Assembly: GCA_028571685.1 (NCBI GenBank)
Contig: CM053156.1
Location: forward strand, 82,091,049 to 82,155,048
Source: Heterohyrax brucei
Lineage: Eukaryota; Chordata; Mammalia; Hyracoidea; Procaviidae
DNA length: 64,000 nt
Direction: 5' to 3'
Part shown: piece after piece, positions 45,973-55,757 of the stretch
Numbering within the stretch: position 1 is the first letter of the stretch
Layout of the letters: each line of letters opens with the position of its first letter
Position numbers and translations under genes: made by a program
The notes under the pieces: model-generated
What the model was told of the DNA's origin: nothing
Seen by the model: only the letters and a program-made list of their open reading frames with translations
Databases searched by the model: none

Positions 45973-46339
45973 AGCCAAGCGTGGACCAAACCCTAGAGAG
46001 CTACCAGGGCTTGGATAACAAGGCAGGTGAGTCCTACTACCTTGCCTGCATATTATGACCACCTGGGCAATGCTTTTGTTTTTGTTTTTAAGTAACGTCA
46101 ATGTCAAGTGTTACCCAAGCCAAGTAATCAGAACCTCAGGCGGCATCAATAGTTTTAAAGGTCCCAGGGGATGATGCCACTGTGCACTGAAGTTGGCAGT
46201 GGCTGAGCTGGAGGGTTGAAGCAAAGCTGGAAGGTCACCGTTTGCCATCATTTGCCCCTGGCCTTGGAGACTAAGTTACTTGGGGACAAGCAAACACAGG
46301 GTGGGGATGGGGGTGGGGATGGGTAGAAGAACTCCAGTC

Positions 46340-46475
46340 AAGGAAAACCAAACACACTGCCATCGAGTCGACTCTGACTTGTAGCTACCCTAGAAGACAG
46401 AGTAGAACTGCCCCATAGAGGTTCCAGGGAGCACCTGGCAGATCTGAATCACCCATCTTTTGGTTTGCAGCTGGG
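46340..46475 (-). repeat. AfroSINE, antisense, head partly lost
   Basis: AAAACCAAACACACTGCCATC to CATCTTTTGGTTTGCAGCTGG. Confidence 0.82.
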
Positions 46476-46559
46476 AGCACCTTAAAAGGCTGAGAAGGAT
46501 AAGGTAGAGGTGGGCAAGCGGGAAGGCTGTGGGATAGGCCACTCAGTTCAACTGAGATA

Positions 46560-46761
46560 AAACCCAGAAAACCCAATGCCTGCTGAGCTGGCTGGGAATA
46601 GCGAGCTTCAGATAGAGCAGGATGCCCGCTGGGGTTTCCAGGGCTGCAACCTTCATGGACGCAGACACCACATCTTCCTCCCACGGAGTGGCTGGTGGGT
46701 TCAAATAGCGGACTTTTCAGTTAGCAGCCCAGCACTTAACCACTGCTCCAGGAGGGCTCAC
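46560..46761 (-). repeat. AfroSINE, antisense long form
   Basis: ACCCAGAAAACCCAATGCC tail side; head AGCCCAGCACTTAACCACTG. Immediately followed by another copy. Confidence 0.8.
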
Positions 46762-46764
46762 TAC

Positions 46765-46918
46765 CAGCTGCCATTGAGTCGATTCTGACTCATAGTGACC
46801 CTATAGGACAGAGTAGAACTGCCCCATAGAATTTCCAAGGAGCATCTGATGGATTCCAACTGCTAACTTTTGTTCAGCAGCCCAGGCTCTTAACCACTAC
46901 ACCATGAAGGTTTCCTAC
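46765..46918 (-). repeat. AfroSINE, antisense short form
   Basis: CCAGCTGCCATTGAGTCGATT to CTACACCATGAAGGTTTCC. Confidence 0.88.
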
Positions 46919-46919
46919 T

Positions 46920-47750
46920 GAGCTATGTCATTGCTGTTGTTAGGTACCAAAAAAAAAAAAGCCACGCTGTCAAGTCGATCCTGATTCATAGTGACCCTAT
47001 AGAACAAAGCAGAACTTCCCCGTAGAGTTTCCAAAGAGTGCCTGGTGAATTCGAACTGCCAGCCTTTGGGCTAGCAGCCACAGCACTTAACAACTATTCC
47101 ACCAGCGTTTTCTGTTGTTAGGTACAGTCAAGTAAATTCTAACTCACAGTGTCCCTATATGCACAACAGGAAAATACCCTGCCCAGTCCTGTGCCATGCC
47201 CACTAACTGTTGCTATGCTTGAGCCCAGAGTTGCAGGCACTGTGTCAGTCCATCTTGTCGAAGGTCTTCCTCTTTTTCACTAACCTTCTATTTCACAAAG
47301 CATGATGTCCTTCTCTAGAGACAGATCTCACCTGATAACAGGTCCAAAGTATGTGAGACTTAGTCCTGCCATCTTAGCTTCCAAGGAACATTCCGGGTGT
47401 CCTTCTTCCAAGACAAAGTTGTGTGTTCTGTGGCAGTCCACAGTATTTTCAGGATTCTTTGACCATAGTACAGTCAAAGGCATCAATAATTCTTCCATCT
47501 TCCTTATTTCTTGTCTGGCTTTCACACACACACGAGGCAACAGAAAACACTGCAGCTTGGGTCAGGCACACATTAGTCTTCAAAGGGACATGTTTGTTTT
47601 TCAACACTTTAAAGAGGTCTTTTCGTGGCTGATTTTCCCACTGTAATGCATCTTTTGATTTCTTCACTGCTGCTTCTGTGGGTGTTGATTGTGGATCCAA
47701 GTAAAAGGAAATCCTTGACAACCTCAATCTTTTCTCCATTTATCATGACA
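46920..47750 (-). mobile_element. RTE LINE 3' fragment, split by a SINE
   Basis: 3' end GCTGTTGTTAGGTAC, then CAGTCAAGTAAATTCTAAC after the inserted SINE. Minus-strand coding remnants include TKVCLTQ-like blocks (KTNVCLTQAAVF) and NKEDGRIIDAF. It retains about 45 bp (TTTAAAGAGGTCTTTTCGTG region) missing from the 5735 copy. Confidence 0.85.
46948..47111 (-). repeat. AfroSINE nested in RTE, 14-bp target-site duplication
   Basis: CTGTTGTTAGGTAC at 46934-46947 and 47112-47125. Between them is a complete antisense short form starting with an A run (tail) and ending CTATTCCACCAGCGTTTT. Confidence 0.95.
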
Positions 47751-47940
47751 CACTGACACACAATAACTAAAATTTGAAGAAGAATGTGCTCTTTTACCCA
47801 GCAATTCTACTTCTAAGAGTTGATTCTAAGCCTACATTCACTCATGCATTTTTTTTAAAAAAGTTTTTTCAGTGCAGCAAGGCTTGGAATAGCAACACCA
47901 CCAGAAACCATGCTGCGTCCACTAGTAGGGTCCTGGTTAA

Positions 47941-48146
47941 ACACCAGGTATAATGGTTAAAGCACTGAGCTGTGAACCAGAAAGTCAGCTGTTTGAATGC
48001 CCTAGCCACTCCTGAGGGCAAAGATGTGGCACTCTGTTTCTGTAAAGGAGACCATCTTAGAAACCCTATAGCGGAAGTTCTATGCTGTCCTCTACAGGGT
48101 TGCTATGAGTTGAAATAGACTCAGTAGTAACAGGTTTTTTTTTTGT
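47941..48146 (+). repeat. AfroSINE, sense long form
   Basis: ACACCAGGTATAATGGTTAAA head; GGGCAAAGATGTGGCACTC block; tail GTAGTAACAGGTTTTTTTTT. Confidence 0.84.
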
Positions 48147-48409
48147 GCTGTTTTTGTGAAATAGATTAGGGTATATCTTTTCAGTAGAATCCTAGGCAGA
48201 TGTTACAAACCCCGAAACTCTATCAGGAAAGTATTGTTAACTGAAACCAAGTATGGACAAAAACAGCATACACTGGATTACCTTTTTAAGTTTTTTTTTT
48301 TCTAAGGGAAAGTGAGAATTGATAGTGACTTTGTATGCATGTCAAAAAATTTTAGAAGAATACGGTGCAGCTGGCATTGGTGGGAAAACTCTTGTCTTGA
48401 GCAAGGTGA

Positions 48410-48555
48410 GACCGAAAACCAACTCTGTTGCCATCCAGTCGTGTCTGACTCACAGTGACCCTATAGGACAGAGCAGAACTGCACCATAGAGTTTCCAGAA
48501 AGTGACTGGTTAGCAGTTCAGAGTCCAACCACTGTACCACCAAGGCTCCCACAGG
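48410..48555 (-). repeat. AfroSINE, antisense, internal deletion
   Basis: GAAAACCAACTCTGTTGCC to CTGTACCACCAAGGCTCCC. Part of the B-box area is deleted. Confidence 0.85.
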
Positions 48556-49539
48556 TGAATACACAACCTATTACAACTAGAAGTGAGAACAAAATTTGGG
48601 CAGCCAATTCAAAATTAAAAAAAAAAAAAACCATCCAGGGGGCCAAGCTACATGCAATTAGAACAGGACCCTCCCACAGGCCACCAATAGCTGTGGCCTC
48701 CGCCTTGCATGTGACAGAATGACCTTTGTCCCTAACTGCAAATAATGTTTTGCTTTTCTAATCAGGGCTCCATATCTTCCCGGCTGAACAGAAATTTTAG
48801 ACAGAGCAGAAACGTTCTTCCAGAATGTTTGTTCCTGATGTCAGCTTGTTTTTTTTCATTTGAGTAGGAAAAAAAAGCTCTTATATTTTCCTTTTCTGTT
48901 GCTTTCAAAGAGCAAATAGGAAAGAACCCTAGTTGAGTGATCATACTTTGTCACAGTGAGTTGAGAAATAACACCCCCTTACCATAATTTGATTGTTTAT
49001 CATAAAGCCCATATGGAGTTTCCAGCACCTTCTCTCAGCCGTAAACTGTGAACTTGGATTCTGGCATCCCTTAAAGTCTGCAGTAGAGTCTACTGGGTCA
49101 ACGCTGACAAACTGAGAGCATAAGCTAAGGCAGATGATCAAGACGGAGAAAGCAGTTGTCTGTCACTCAGCGTGCTGGCTGTCTACCTCACCTAGACCTC
49201 CCCATTCCTCACCCACCACTGGTTTCATTCTGCATCTTCACTCCCAGACTGAGTGCCTGAAGTGCGGCCCGCTGCACGGAAGTCTGTCTGAACCACGCAG
49301 AACTGCACCGGAAGCCGTTATTCCACTAGGCTCCTTCCACCTGCTGGGAATCTGAGCGACATGCTCTCTGGGATGAAAGACAAAACTCTGTTTCCTCTTC
49401 AATTGGGATGTGACAACAGCACGAGGGGACCTTCAGCCAGGCAACAGTTGTCTGCAGGTAATCTTCTTTTTCTTAGAGCTGCCACCTGAGCATAGCCATA
49501 GTCAGGTATAAGACACAAGTGGGGCTTGGTTAATTCTCT
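48556..49539. other. Non-coding stretch, no element recognised
   Basis: A 14-base A run near 48617. Nothing else recognised. Confidence 0.55.
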
Positions 49540-50300
49540 TTCAAGTTTATTGTACTGTTGTTTTTCTTGAGAGTATACACCAACTCAGTGAGCTCCTCAT
49601 GTCCATTTCAATGGCACTGATGATCTTGGAGTGGGGCAACCATGCTCACCCTCCATTTCTGAGTGGTTCCATCCACACTGACATGAACTCAGAGCCCCTC
49701 TAAAGTTTCTAAGCTTTTGGCTTGCTGTTGTCAGTTTGATCCCACAGAGACAGATCTTAAAAGAGCACAGTGGTCAAGGCAGAAACTCCTTATCAGCTAA
49801 GCTGAACTATTATTTGGTTTTTAGAAGACTTCAGGGGTTATTTGTGTTTTAGGATTCAAAGATGATCTCCAGGGTTCATCCAGTTTCTGTGGCTCCAGAA
49901 AGTCTGGGGTTCATGAGAATTTGAAAACTATTCTGCCTTTTCCCATTTTTGATCAGGATTCTTCTAGAGAATCTTTGATAAAAATGTTCAGTAGTGGTAG
50001 CGGGGCATCATCTGGTCTTTCTGGTCTCATGACAAAGGAGGCAGTTGTTCACCGAGGACAATTAGCCATCCATTGCATTTCTCCCTTCTCTTCTCTTCCT
50101 GATTCTCCTTTTTCCTCTCCTGCTCCAGGCAAACAGAGACTAATTGTTGGATCTTGAATGTCTTACTACAAGCTTTGAAGATGCCATGTACCAAGCAACC
50201 AACTAGGAAGTTGAACAGTAGCACTGAACAAGTTATTAAGCCAATTAACAGAATCTCCCATGAAACCAGGACCCTAAACCTCCAAATCTCATGATGCATT
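49540..50300 (-). mobile_element. L1-type 3' UTR, antisense
   Basis: CTTGAGAGTATACACCAACTC, AATGTTCAGTAGTGGTAGC, GGAGGCAGTTGTTCACCGAGG and AGCCAATTAACAGAATCTCC, consistent with lineage-type L1 3' UTR. Confidence 0.62.
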
Positions 50301-50530
50301 TGGTGGTTCATAAGCAGGCTAAGCAGCTTACTTTGTTGTTCTCAATACATCTATCACACAGGGGGTTCAATTAATTCTTACAGATGAAATGTATTCTCCA
50401 ATTTGCCTAAAAAGGAAAGCAAATTAATAAACAAGCAGGAGGAATTCTAAAACTAAAGCCTACTAAAAAGGGTTTGTGGAACTTCAAAAATACCTGAGTG
50501 TTTTTTTTTTTTTCTTTTCAACTTTTGTTC

Positions 50531-50633
50531 AAATCCACCAGGCACTCCTTGAATACTCTGGGGGTCGGTTCTACCCTGGCCCCTAGGGTCGCCATGAGTG
50601 GGATCTGACTCGTCGGCACTTGGCTTGGCTTGG
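50531..50633 (+). mobile_element. 5'-truncated SINE with 12-bp target-site duplication
   Basis: CAACTTTTGTTC at 50519-50530 and 50634-50645. The insert starts inside the B-box area (AAATCCACCAGGCACTCC) and ends CGGCACTTGGCTTGGCTTGG. Confidence 0.93.
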
Positions 50634-50831
50634 CAACTTTTGTTCTGTTATAAAGCCCAAAGCCACCTAAGGAGGAGCTGTAAGTGTTTACCAACGTGGA
50701 TAATTTTTCACTTTTATTTTTCCCTGCTGTTCTTTCACAATTCATATCCGTTTATAAATAAGTGTTAAAATCTTTAAAGCCCAAGACAACAACAACAACA
50801 AAAGCACAAACAGCAGAACTATAACCCAATC

Positions 50832-50990
50832 GGAGCCCTGGTAGCACAGTAGTTAAGCACCATGGCTGTTATCCAGAAGGTTGGCAGTTCAAATCTACTA
50901 GCTGCTCCTTGAAAACCCAATGGGGCAGTTCCACTCTGTCCTAGGGGGTTACGACGTGTTGGATTCTACTCAACAGTGATGAGCTGTTTT
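50832..50990 (+). repeat. AfroSINE, sense short form
   Basis: GGAGCCCTGGTAGCACAGTAG head; AAGGTTGGCAGTTCAAATC B-box area; GTGATGAGCTGTTTTGAT tail. Confidence 0.87.
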
Positions 50991-51041
50991 GATAAACAAA
51001 GCAGTCACCGTCAAGCTGACCTGGATTTATGGCAACCCCAT

Positions 51042-51241
51042 GTGTACGACCATAGCCATCCAGTAGATTCCGACTCATAGCGACCCTACAGGAGAGACCC
51101 AAACTGCCCCACAGGGTTCCCAAGGCTGCACATCTTTATGGAAGCAGACTGCCACACCTTCCTGCAGAGCAGCTGTGGGTTTGAACCAAGGACCTTTCAG
51201 TTAGCAGCCAAGTTCTTGAACCACCCGGCCCCCAGGGCTCA
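51042..51241 (-). repeat. AfroSINE, antisense long form
   Basis: CGACCATAGCCATCCAGTAG tail side; long-form block CATCTTTATGGAAGCAGACT; head CCACCCGGCCCCCAGGGCTC. A further scrap of SINE 3' end lies just before it at 50994-51040. Confidence 0.87.
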
Positions 51242-51330
51242 ATCCTTGGGCATTCTTCTCCATGAATTCTAAATGTCAGTTATGAAAGGGCCTATGTCTG
51301 TCTAGAAGACATTACTGCAGAGATGAGTAC

Positions 51331-51852
51331 TGTCATGGATTGAATTGTGTCCCCAAAAATACATGTAGCCATGTGGCTGGGCCGTGATTCCCAGTATCTT
51401 GTGACTGTCCTCCATTTTGTGGTTTTCCTATGCTGTATGTTAAAGGATTAGGGTGGAACTGTAAATCCCTTTATAGGGTCACCTCCCTGATCCACTGTAA
51501 AGGGAGTTTCCCTGGAGTATGGCTTGCCCCACCCTTAATCCTTTCATCCTGCAAGAGATAAAAGGAAAGAGAAGCAGGCAGAGAATGGGGAACCTTATAC
51601 CATCAAGAAAGCAGCACCAGGAAAAGAGCGCGTCCTTCAGACCTGAAGTTCCTGCACCAAGGTGCTCCCTGGACAAAGACTGATGCAGTACCGGACTGTG
51701 CTCCTGAGCCGACGGGGGGAAAGCCTTCCCCTGGAGCAGACACCCTGAATTTGGACTTGCAGCTTACCAGGCTATGTAAGAATAAACTTTCCTTTGTTAA
51801 AGCCATCCACTCTGTGGTATTTCTGTTACAGCAGCCCTAGCTGACTAAAACA
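51331..51852 (+). mobile_element. Solo LTR, MaLR-like, with 5-bp target-site duplication
   Basis: AGTAC flanks it at 51326-51330 and 51853-51857. Starts TGTCATGGATTGAATTGTG and ends GCTGACTAAAACA, so it has the TG...CA ends of an LTR. AATAAACTTTCC near 51781 is the likely polyadenylation signal. Length 522 bp; no internal retroviral sequence is next to it. Confidence 0.85.
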
Positions 51853-51864
51853 AGTACCCATTAG

Positions 51865-52014
51865 CTATACCAAAAGCCAAAACCCAACCCACTGCCATCG
51901 ATTCAGGTCCAACTCATAACGACCCTATAGAGTTTCCAAGGAACACCTGGAGGATTTGAACTGCCGACCTTTTGGTTAGCAGATGTAGCACTTAACCCAC
52001 TGTGCCACCAGGGT
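51865..52014 (-). repeat. AfroSINE, antisense short form
   Basis: AAACCCAACCCACTGCCATCG tail; head CCCACTGTGCCACCAGGGTC. Close to consensus; a short internal part before the GAGTTTCCAAGG block is deleted. Confidence 0.9.
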
Positions 52015-52162
52015 CTAAAAAGTTAAAGAAACTGACATGAGAGCTCTGTGTTGAATACCTCAGGACTTACTGGAAAAGAAAAAGGAATCTCTTACCAATG
52101 CCACTGTTACTTGAAGCCCATCGTATTTTTAACGAATGCACTTTAAGATGTCTCATGCCATA

Positions 52163-52326
52163 TAAAAAAAAAAAAAAAAAAACCATGGCTGTCGAATCCT
52201 GTCCCTAGCAACCCTATAGGACAGAATAGAACTGTCCCATAGGGTTTTCAAGGAGTAGCTCGTGGATTTGAACTGGGGACCTCTTGGTTAGTGGCCAAGT
52301 CCTTAACTGCTGCTCCCCCAGGGCTC
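52163..52326 (-). repeat. AfroSINE, antisense, with 11-bp target-site duplication
   Basis: CTCATGCCATA at 52152-52162 and 52327-52337. A long A run marks the tail; the head ends CTGCTCCCCCAGGGCTC. Confidence 0.93.
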
Positions 52327-52357
52327 CTCATGCCATACAGCAGGGTCTGAGGAGGAG

Positions 52358-52520
52358 TGGAAAACCTGGTGGTACGGTGGTCAAGAGCTATGGCTGCTAA
52401 TCAAAAGGTTGGCAGTTCGAATCCACCAGTTGCTGCCTGGAAACCCTATGGGGCATTCTACCCTGTCCTATAGGGTAGCCATAAGTCAGAATTGACTTGA
52501 CAGCAATAGGCTTTTGATTT
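52358..52520 (+). repeat. AfroSINE, sense short form
   Basis: GAAAACCTGGTGGTACGGTGG head; AAGGTTGGCAGTTCGAATCC B-box area; CAGCAATAGGCTTTTGATTT tail. Confidence 0.9.
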
Positions 52521-53314
52521 TTTAATGGAAGAATCAGGAAATTCTGCAGATAGTGGTATTTTTTTTCTTTTACTTGGACACGAGCTCCATCAAACTGTTT
52601 CTTTTATGAAAAAGAAAATATAGATCAGCAAAGACTAAAATGATAAATGCACCCATTATCCCATCAGTGAGAGACAACTGACCCTGGAGATCTGCAGTTT
52701 TTGATCCCACACTCCACTGTGGGAGGATGGGTTGGCATGTGGGTGGGCAGGCAAGCCTAAGTTTTAGTCAAAATGGATCATGCTGAAAATACCATTTTGA
52801 AACCTACTCTTTCTCATTCAGCGTTCTATTACGACAGTCTCTTATGTCAATTATTCTGTTTCTACGCCACCTTCATTTATGGTGTTCAGTGAAAAATGTA
52901 CCATACAATGACTCACCTCTCTCATCTGCTAGGTCTTCCTGATTTTTCCCTTACAGCCAGTACTGGCTTACGAAACAAAATCACCTTGTGGATGAAATTT
53001 TGCTTACATCCTTAATTTCTGGATATAGAACTGCTCATTCAAAAAGTACGTATGGTTGATGACTTTACAGCTTTGTGAGACCAAAGTGCTGTAACCAATA
53101 CAAACATTTTAGTGATCCAGGCAGTTGACTGAAAAGTTATTAGGGACTTCGGGGAGGGGGGGGGATTTCAAGTGTGGTATCTAAATTTCTGTTGCCCTCT
53201 GGTATATTTCCTGAGAAAGGCACCTGAGCTGGATAACAGATCACAATATGCTCCATGCATTCACCTTCCTTCCTGCTTTTGAGAAGGAGGTACTATGATT
53301 TGTTTCAGTTATCC
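52521..53314. other. Non-coding stretch, no element recognised
   Basis: A G run lies at 53155-53163. Nothing else recognised. Confidence 0.55.
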
Positions 53315-53322
53315 ATACTAAT

Positions 53323-53488
53323 TGGAAACCCTGGTGGCAAAGTGGTTAAGTGGTATGTCTGCTAACCAAAAGGTCAGCAGTTCAAATCCACCAGGTGCAA
53401 CTTGGAAACTCTATGGGGGCTGTTCCACTCTGTCCTACAGGGTCACTATGAGTCAGAGACTACTCAGTGACAGTGGGTTTTTGTGTTT
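53323..53488 (+). repeat. AfroSINE, sense, with 8-bp target-site duplication
   Basis: ATACTAAT at 53315-53322 and 53489-53496. GGAAACCCTGGTGGCAAAGTG head and GACAGTGGGTTTTTGTG tail. Confidence 0.92.
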
Positions 53489-53498
53489 ATACTAATCG

Positions 53499-53680
53499 AG
53501 GAGCCCTGATGGTACAGGTGTTAAAATGATCAGCAGCTTAATGAATAATCGGCTTTTAAAAACTACCAGCAGCTCCATAGGAGAAGGACGTGGCAGTGTG
53601 TTTCTGCAGGCATTCACAGTTTTGGAAACTCTATGGGGTTGCTATGGATTGGATAAGACTTAACAGCAGACTGGCTTTGG
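53499..53680 (+). repeat. AfroSINE, sense long form
   Basis: GAGGAGCCCTGATGGTACAGG head; GGAGAAGGACGTGGCAGTG block; tail CAGCAGACTGGCTTTGG. Confidence 0.85.
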
Positions 53681-53681
53681 G

Positions 53682-54055
53682 ATGGCACAATGGTTAAAGT
53701 GCTCAGCTGCCAACTGAAAGGTCAGTGGTTCAAACCCACCAGCTGCTCCACAGGAGAAAACTCATCCATAAAGAGTCAGAACAAAACCAAACCCACTATC
53801 GTCAAGTCCGTTCCACCTAACAGTGACCCTGCACAACATATAGAACTGCTCCATAGGGTTTCCAAGGCTGTAATCTTTATGGAAGCTGACTGCTGCATCT
53901 TTCTCCTGTGGAGCTGCTGGTGGTTTTCAAATGTTGACCATTTGGTTACCAGTTGAGAGCTTAGCCATTGCACCACCAGAGCTCCTTCCAGGGGGCAGTT
54001 TTACTGTGTCCTGTAGGGTTGCTATGAGTCAGAATCACGCAACAGGTTTGACTTT
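53682..54055 (+). repeat. AfroSINE, sense, split by a nested antisense copy
   Basis: Head GATGGCACAATGGTTAAAGTG to GGAGAAAACTCATCCATAAA, then resumes at GGGGGCAGTTTTACTGTGTCC and ends CGCAACAGGTTTGACTTTTTT. The minisatellite at 54094 begins about 40 bases after this tail. Confidence 0.82.
53776..53986 (-). repeat. AfroSINE, antisense, nested
   Basis: CAAAACCAAACCCACTATCG to CATTGCACCACCAGAGCTCC; a complete long form sitting inside the sense copy at 53682. Confidence 0.88.
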
Positions 54056-54093
54056 TTTGGTTTATACTCGATGAACCAATGTGATGGCAGTTG

Positions 54094-55334
54094 TGGTGAT
54101 GTAGTAGTGATGAAGGCGATGATGGTGATGACGGTGATGACGGTGATGAAGGTGATGATGGTGATGATGGTGATGAAGGTGATGATGGTGATGATGGTGA
54201 TGAAGGTGATGAAGGTGATGAAGGTGATGAAGGTGATGATGGTGATGAAGGTGATGATGGTGATGATGGTGATGATGGTGATGAAGGTGATGATGGTGAT
54301 GATGGTGATGATGGTGATGATGGTGATGATGGTGATGATGGTGATGAAGGTGATGATGGTGATGAAGGTGATGATGGTGATGATGGTGATGAAGGTGATG
54401 AAGGTGATGAAGGTGATGAAGGTGATGATGGTGATGATGGTGATGAAGGTGATGATGGTGATGATGGTGATGATGGTGATGATGGTGATGACGGTGATGA
54501 AGGTGATGATGGTGATGATGGTGATGAAGGTGATGAAGGTGATGATGGTGATGATGGTGATGAAGGTGATGAAGGTGATGAAGGTGATGATGGTGATGAT
54601 GGTGATGAAGGTGATGATGGTGATGATGGTGATGAAGGTGATGAAGGTGATGAAGGTGATGATGGTGATGAAGGTGATGAAGGTGATGAAGGTGATGAAG
54701 GTGATGAAGGTGATGAAGGTGATGATGGTGATGAAGGTGATGATGGTGATGATGGTGATGAAGGTGATGAAGGTGATGAAGGTGATGATGGTGATGATGG
54801 TGATGAAGGTGATGAAGGTGATGAAGGTGATGATGGTGATGATGGTGATGATGGTGATGATGGTGATGAAGGTGATGAAGGTGATGAAGGTGATGATGGT
54901 GATGAAGGTGATGATGGTGATGATGGTGATGAAGGTGATGAAGGTGATGATGGTGATGATGGTGATGAAGGTGATGAAGGTGATGATGGTGATGATGGTG
55001 ATGATGGTGATGATGGTGATGATGGTGATGATGGTGATGATGGTGATGATGGTGATGATGGTGATGAAGGTGATGAAGGTGATGAAGGTGATGATGGTGA
55101 TGATGGTGATGATGGTGATGATGGTGATGATGGTGATGATGGTGATGATGGTGATGATGGTGATGATGGTGATGAAGGTGATGATGGTGATGATGGTGAT
55201 GAAGGTGATGATGGTGATGATGGTGATGAAGGTGATGATGGTGATGATGGTGATGATGGTGATGATGGTGATGAAGGTGATGAAGGTGATGAAGGTGATG
55301 ATGGTGATGATGGTGATGATGGTGATGAAGGTAA
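54094..55334. repeat. 1.24-kb minisatellite of 9-bp units
   Basis: About 137 units of GGTGATGAT or GGTGATGAA, with a few GGTGATGAC units. The two main unit types alternate in blocks rather than at random. Because the period is a multiple of three and no unit holds a stop, one plus-strand frame (Met-Val-Met/Lys) and two minus-strand frames (Ser-Pro-Ser and poly-His) stay open for over 430 codons. I do not regard these as genes. SINEs flank it on both sides. Confidence 0.97.
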
Positions 55335-55530
55335 TGGTGGGGGCACAATGGTTGAGTGCTCTTCTGCATCTGGCAGTTAGAGCCTACTCAGCAACTCCAA
55401 CAAAGACCTAGCAATCCATTTCCATAAAGATTACAGCCAAGACAACCCTGCAGACAGTTCTACTCTATCACATCTGGTCACTATGAGTTGAAAATCAACT
55501 TGATGGTACCCAACAACAATAACTAGTTGA
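55335..55530 (+). repeat. AfroSINE, sense long form with CAACAA tail
   Basis: GGGGGCACAATGGTTGAGTG head directly at the end of the minisatellite; TAAAGATTACAGCCAAGAC block; tail GATGGTACCCAACAACAATA. Confidence 0.85.
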
Positions 55531-55602
55531 AGCAAGCTTGACTGGACCAATTATCCAACGTGATGTCCCTTTGTTACAAAGCATGAGATCACCACCCATT
55601 TG

Positions 55603-55757
55603 AACACCCTGTAGTGGTTAAGTGCTAGGTCTGCTAACCAAAAGGTCAGCAGTTTGAATCCGCCAGGTGCTCCTTGGAAACTCTATGGGGCAGTTCTACT
55701 CTGTCCCATAGGGTCGCTATGAGTTGGAATCAACTTAGTGGCAGTGGGCTTTTTTGG
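55603..55757 (+). repeat. AfroSINE, sense short form
   Basis: CACCCTGTAGTGGTTAAGTG head; AAGGTCAGCAGTTTGAATCC B-box area; GGCAGTGGGCTTTTTTGG tail. Close to consensus. Confidence 0.9.

Noticed and set aside
54094-55334. Minisatellite considered as a CRISPR-like array
   Set aside because: Units are contiguous with no spacers, and the context is mammalian.
53961-55411. Three very long open frames (446, 435 and 461 codons) over the tandem repeat
   Set aside because: They are readings of a 9-bp repeat with no stop codon in these frames; composition is purely Met-Val-Lys, His-Leu or Ser-Pro, with no splice or start context.
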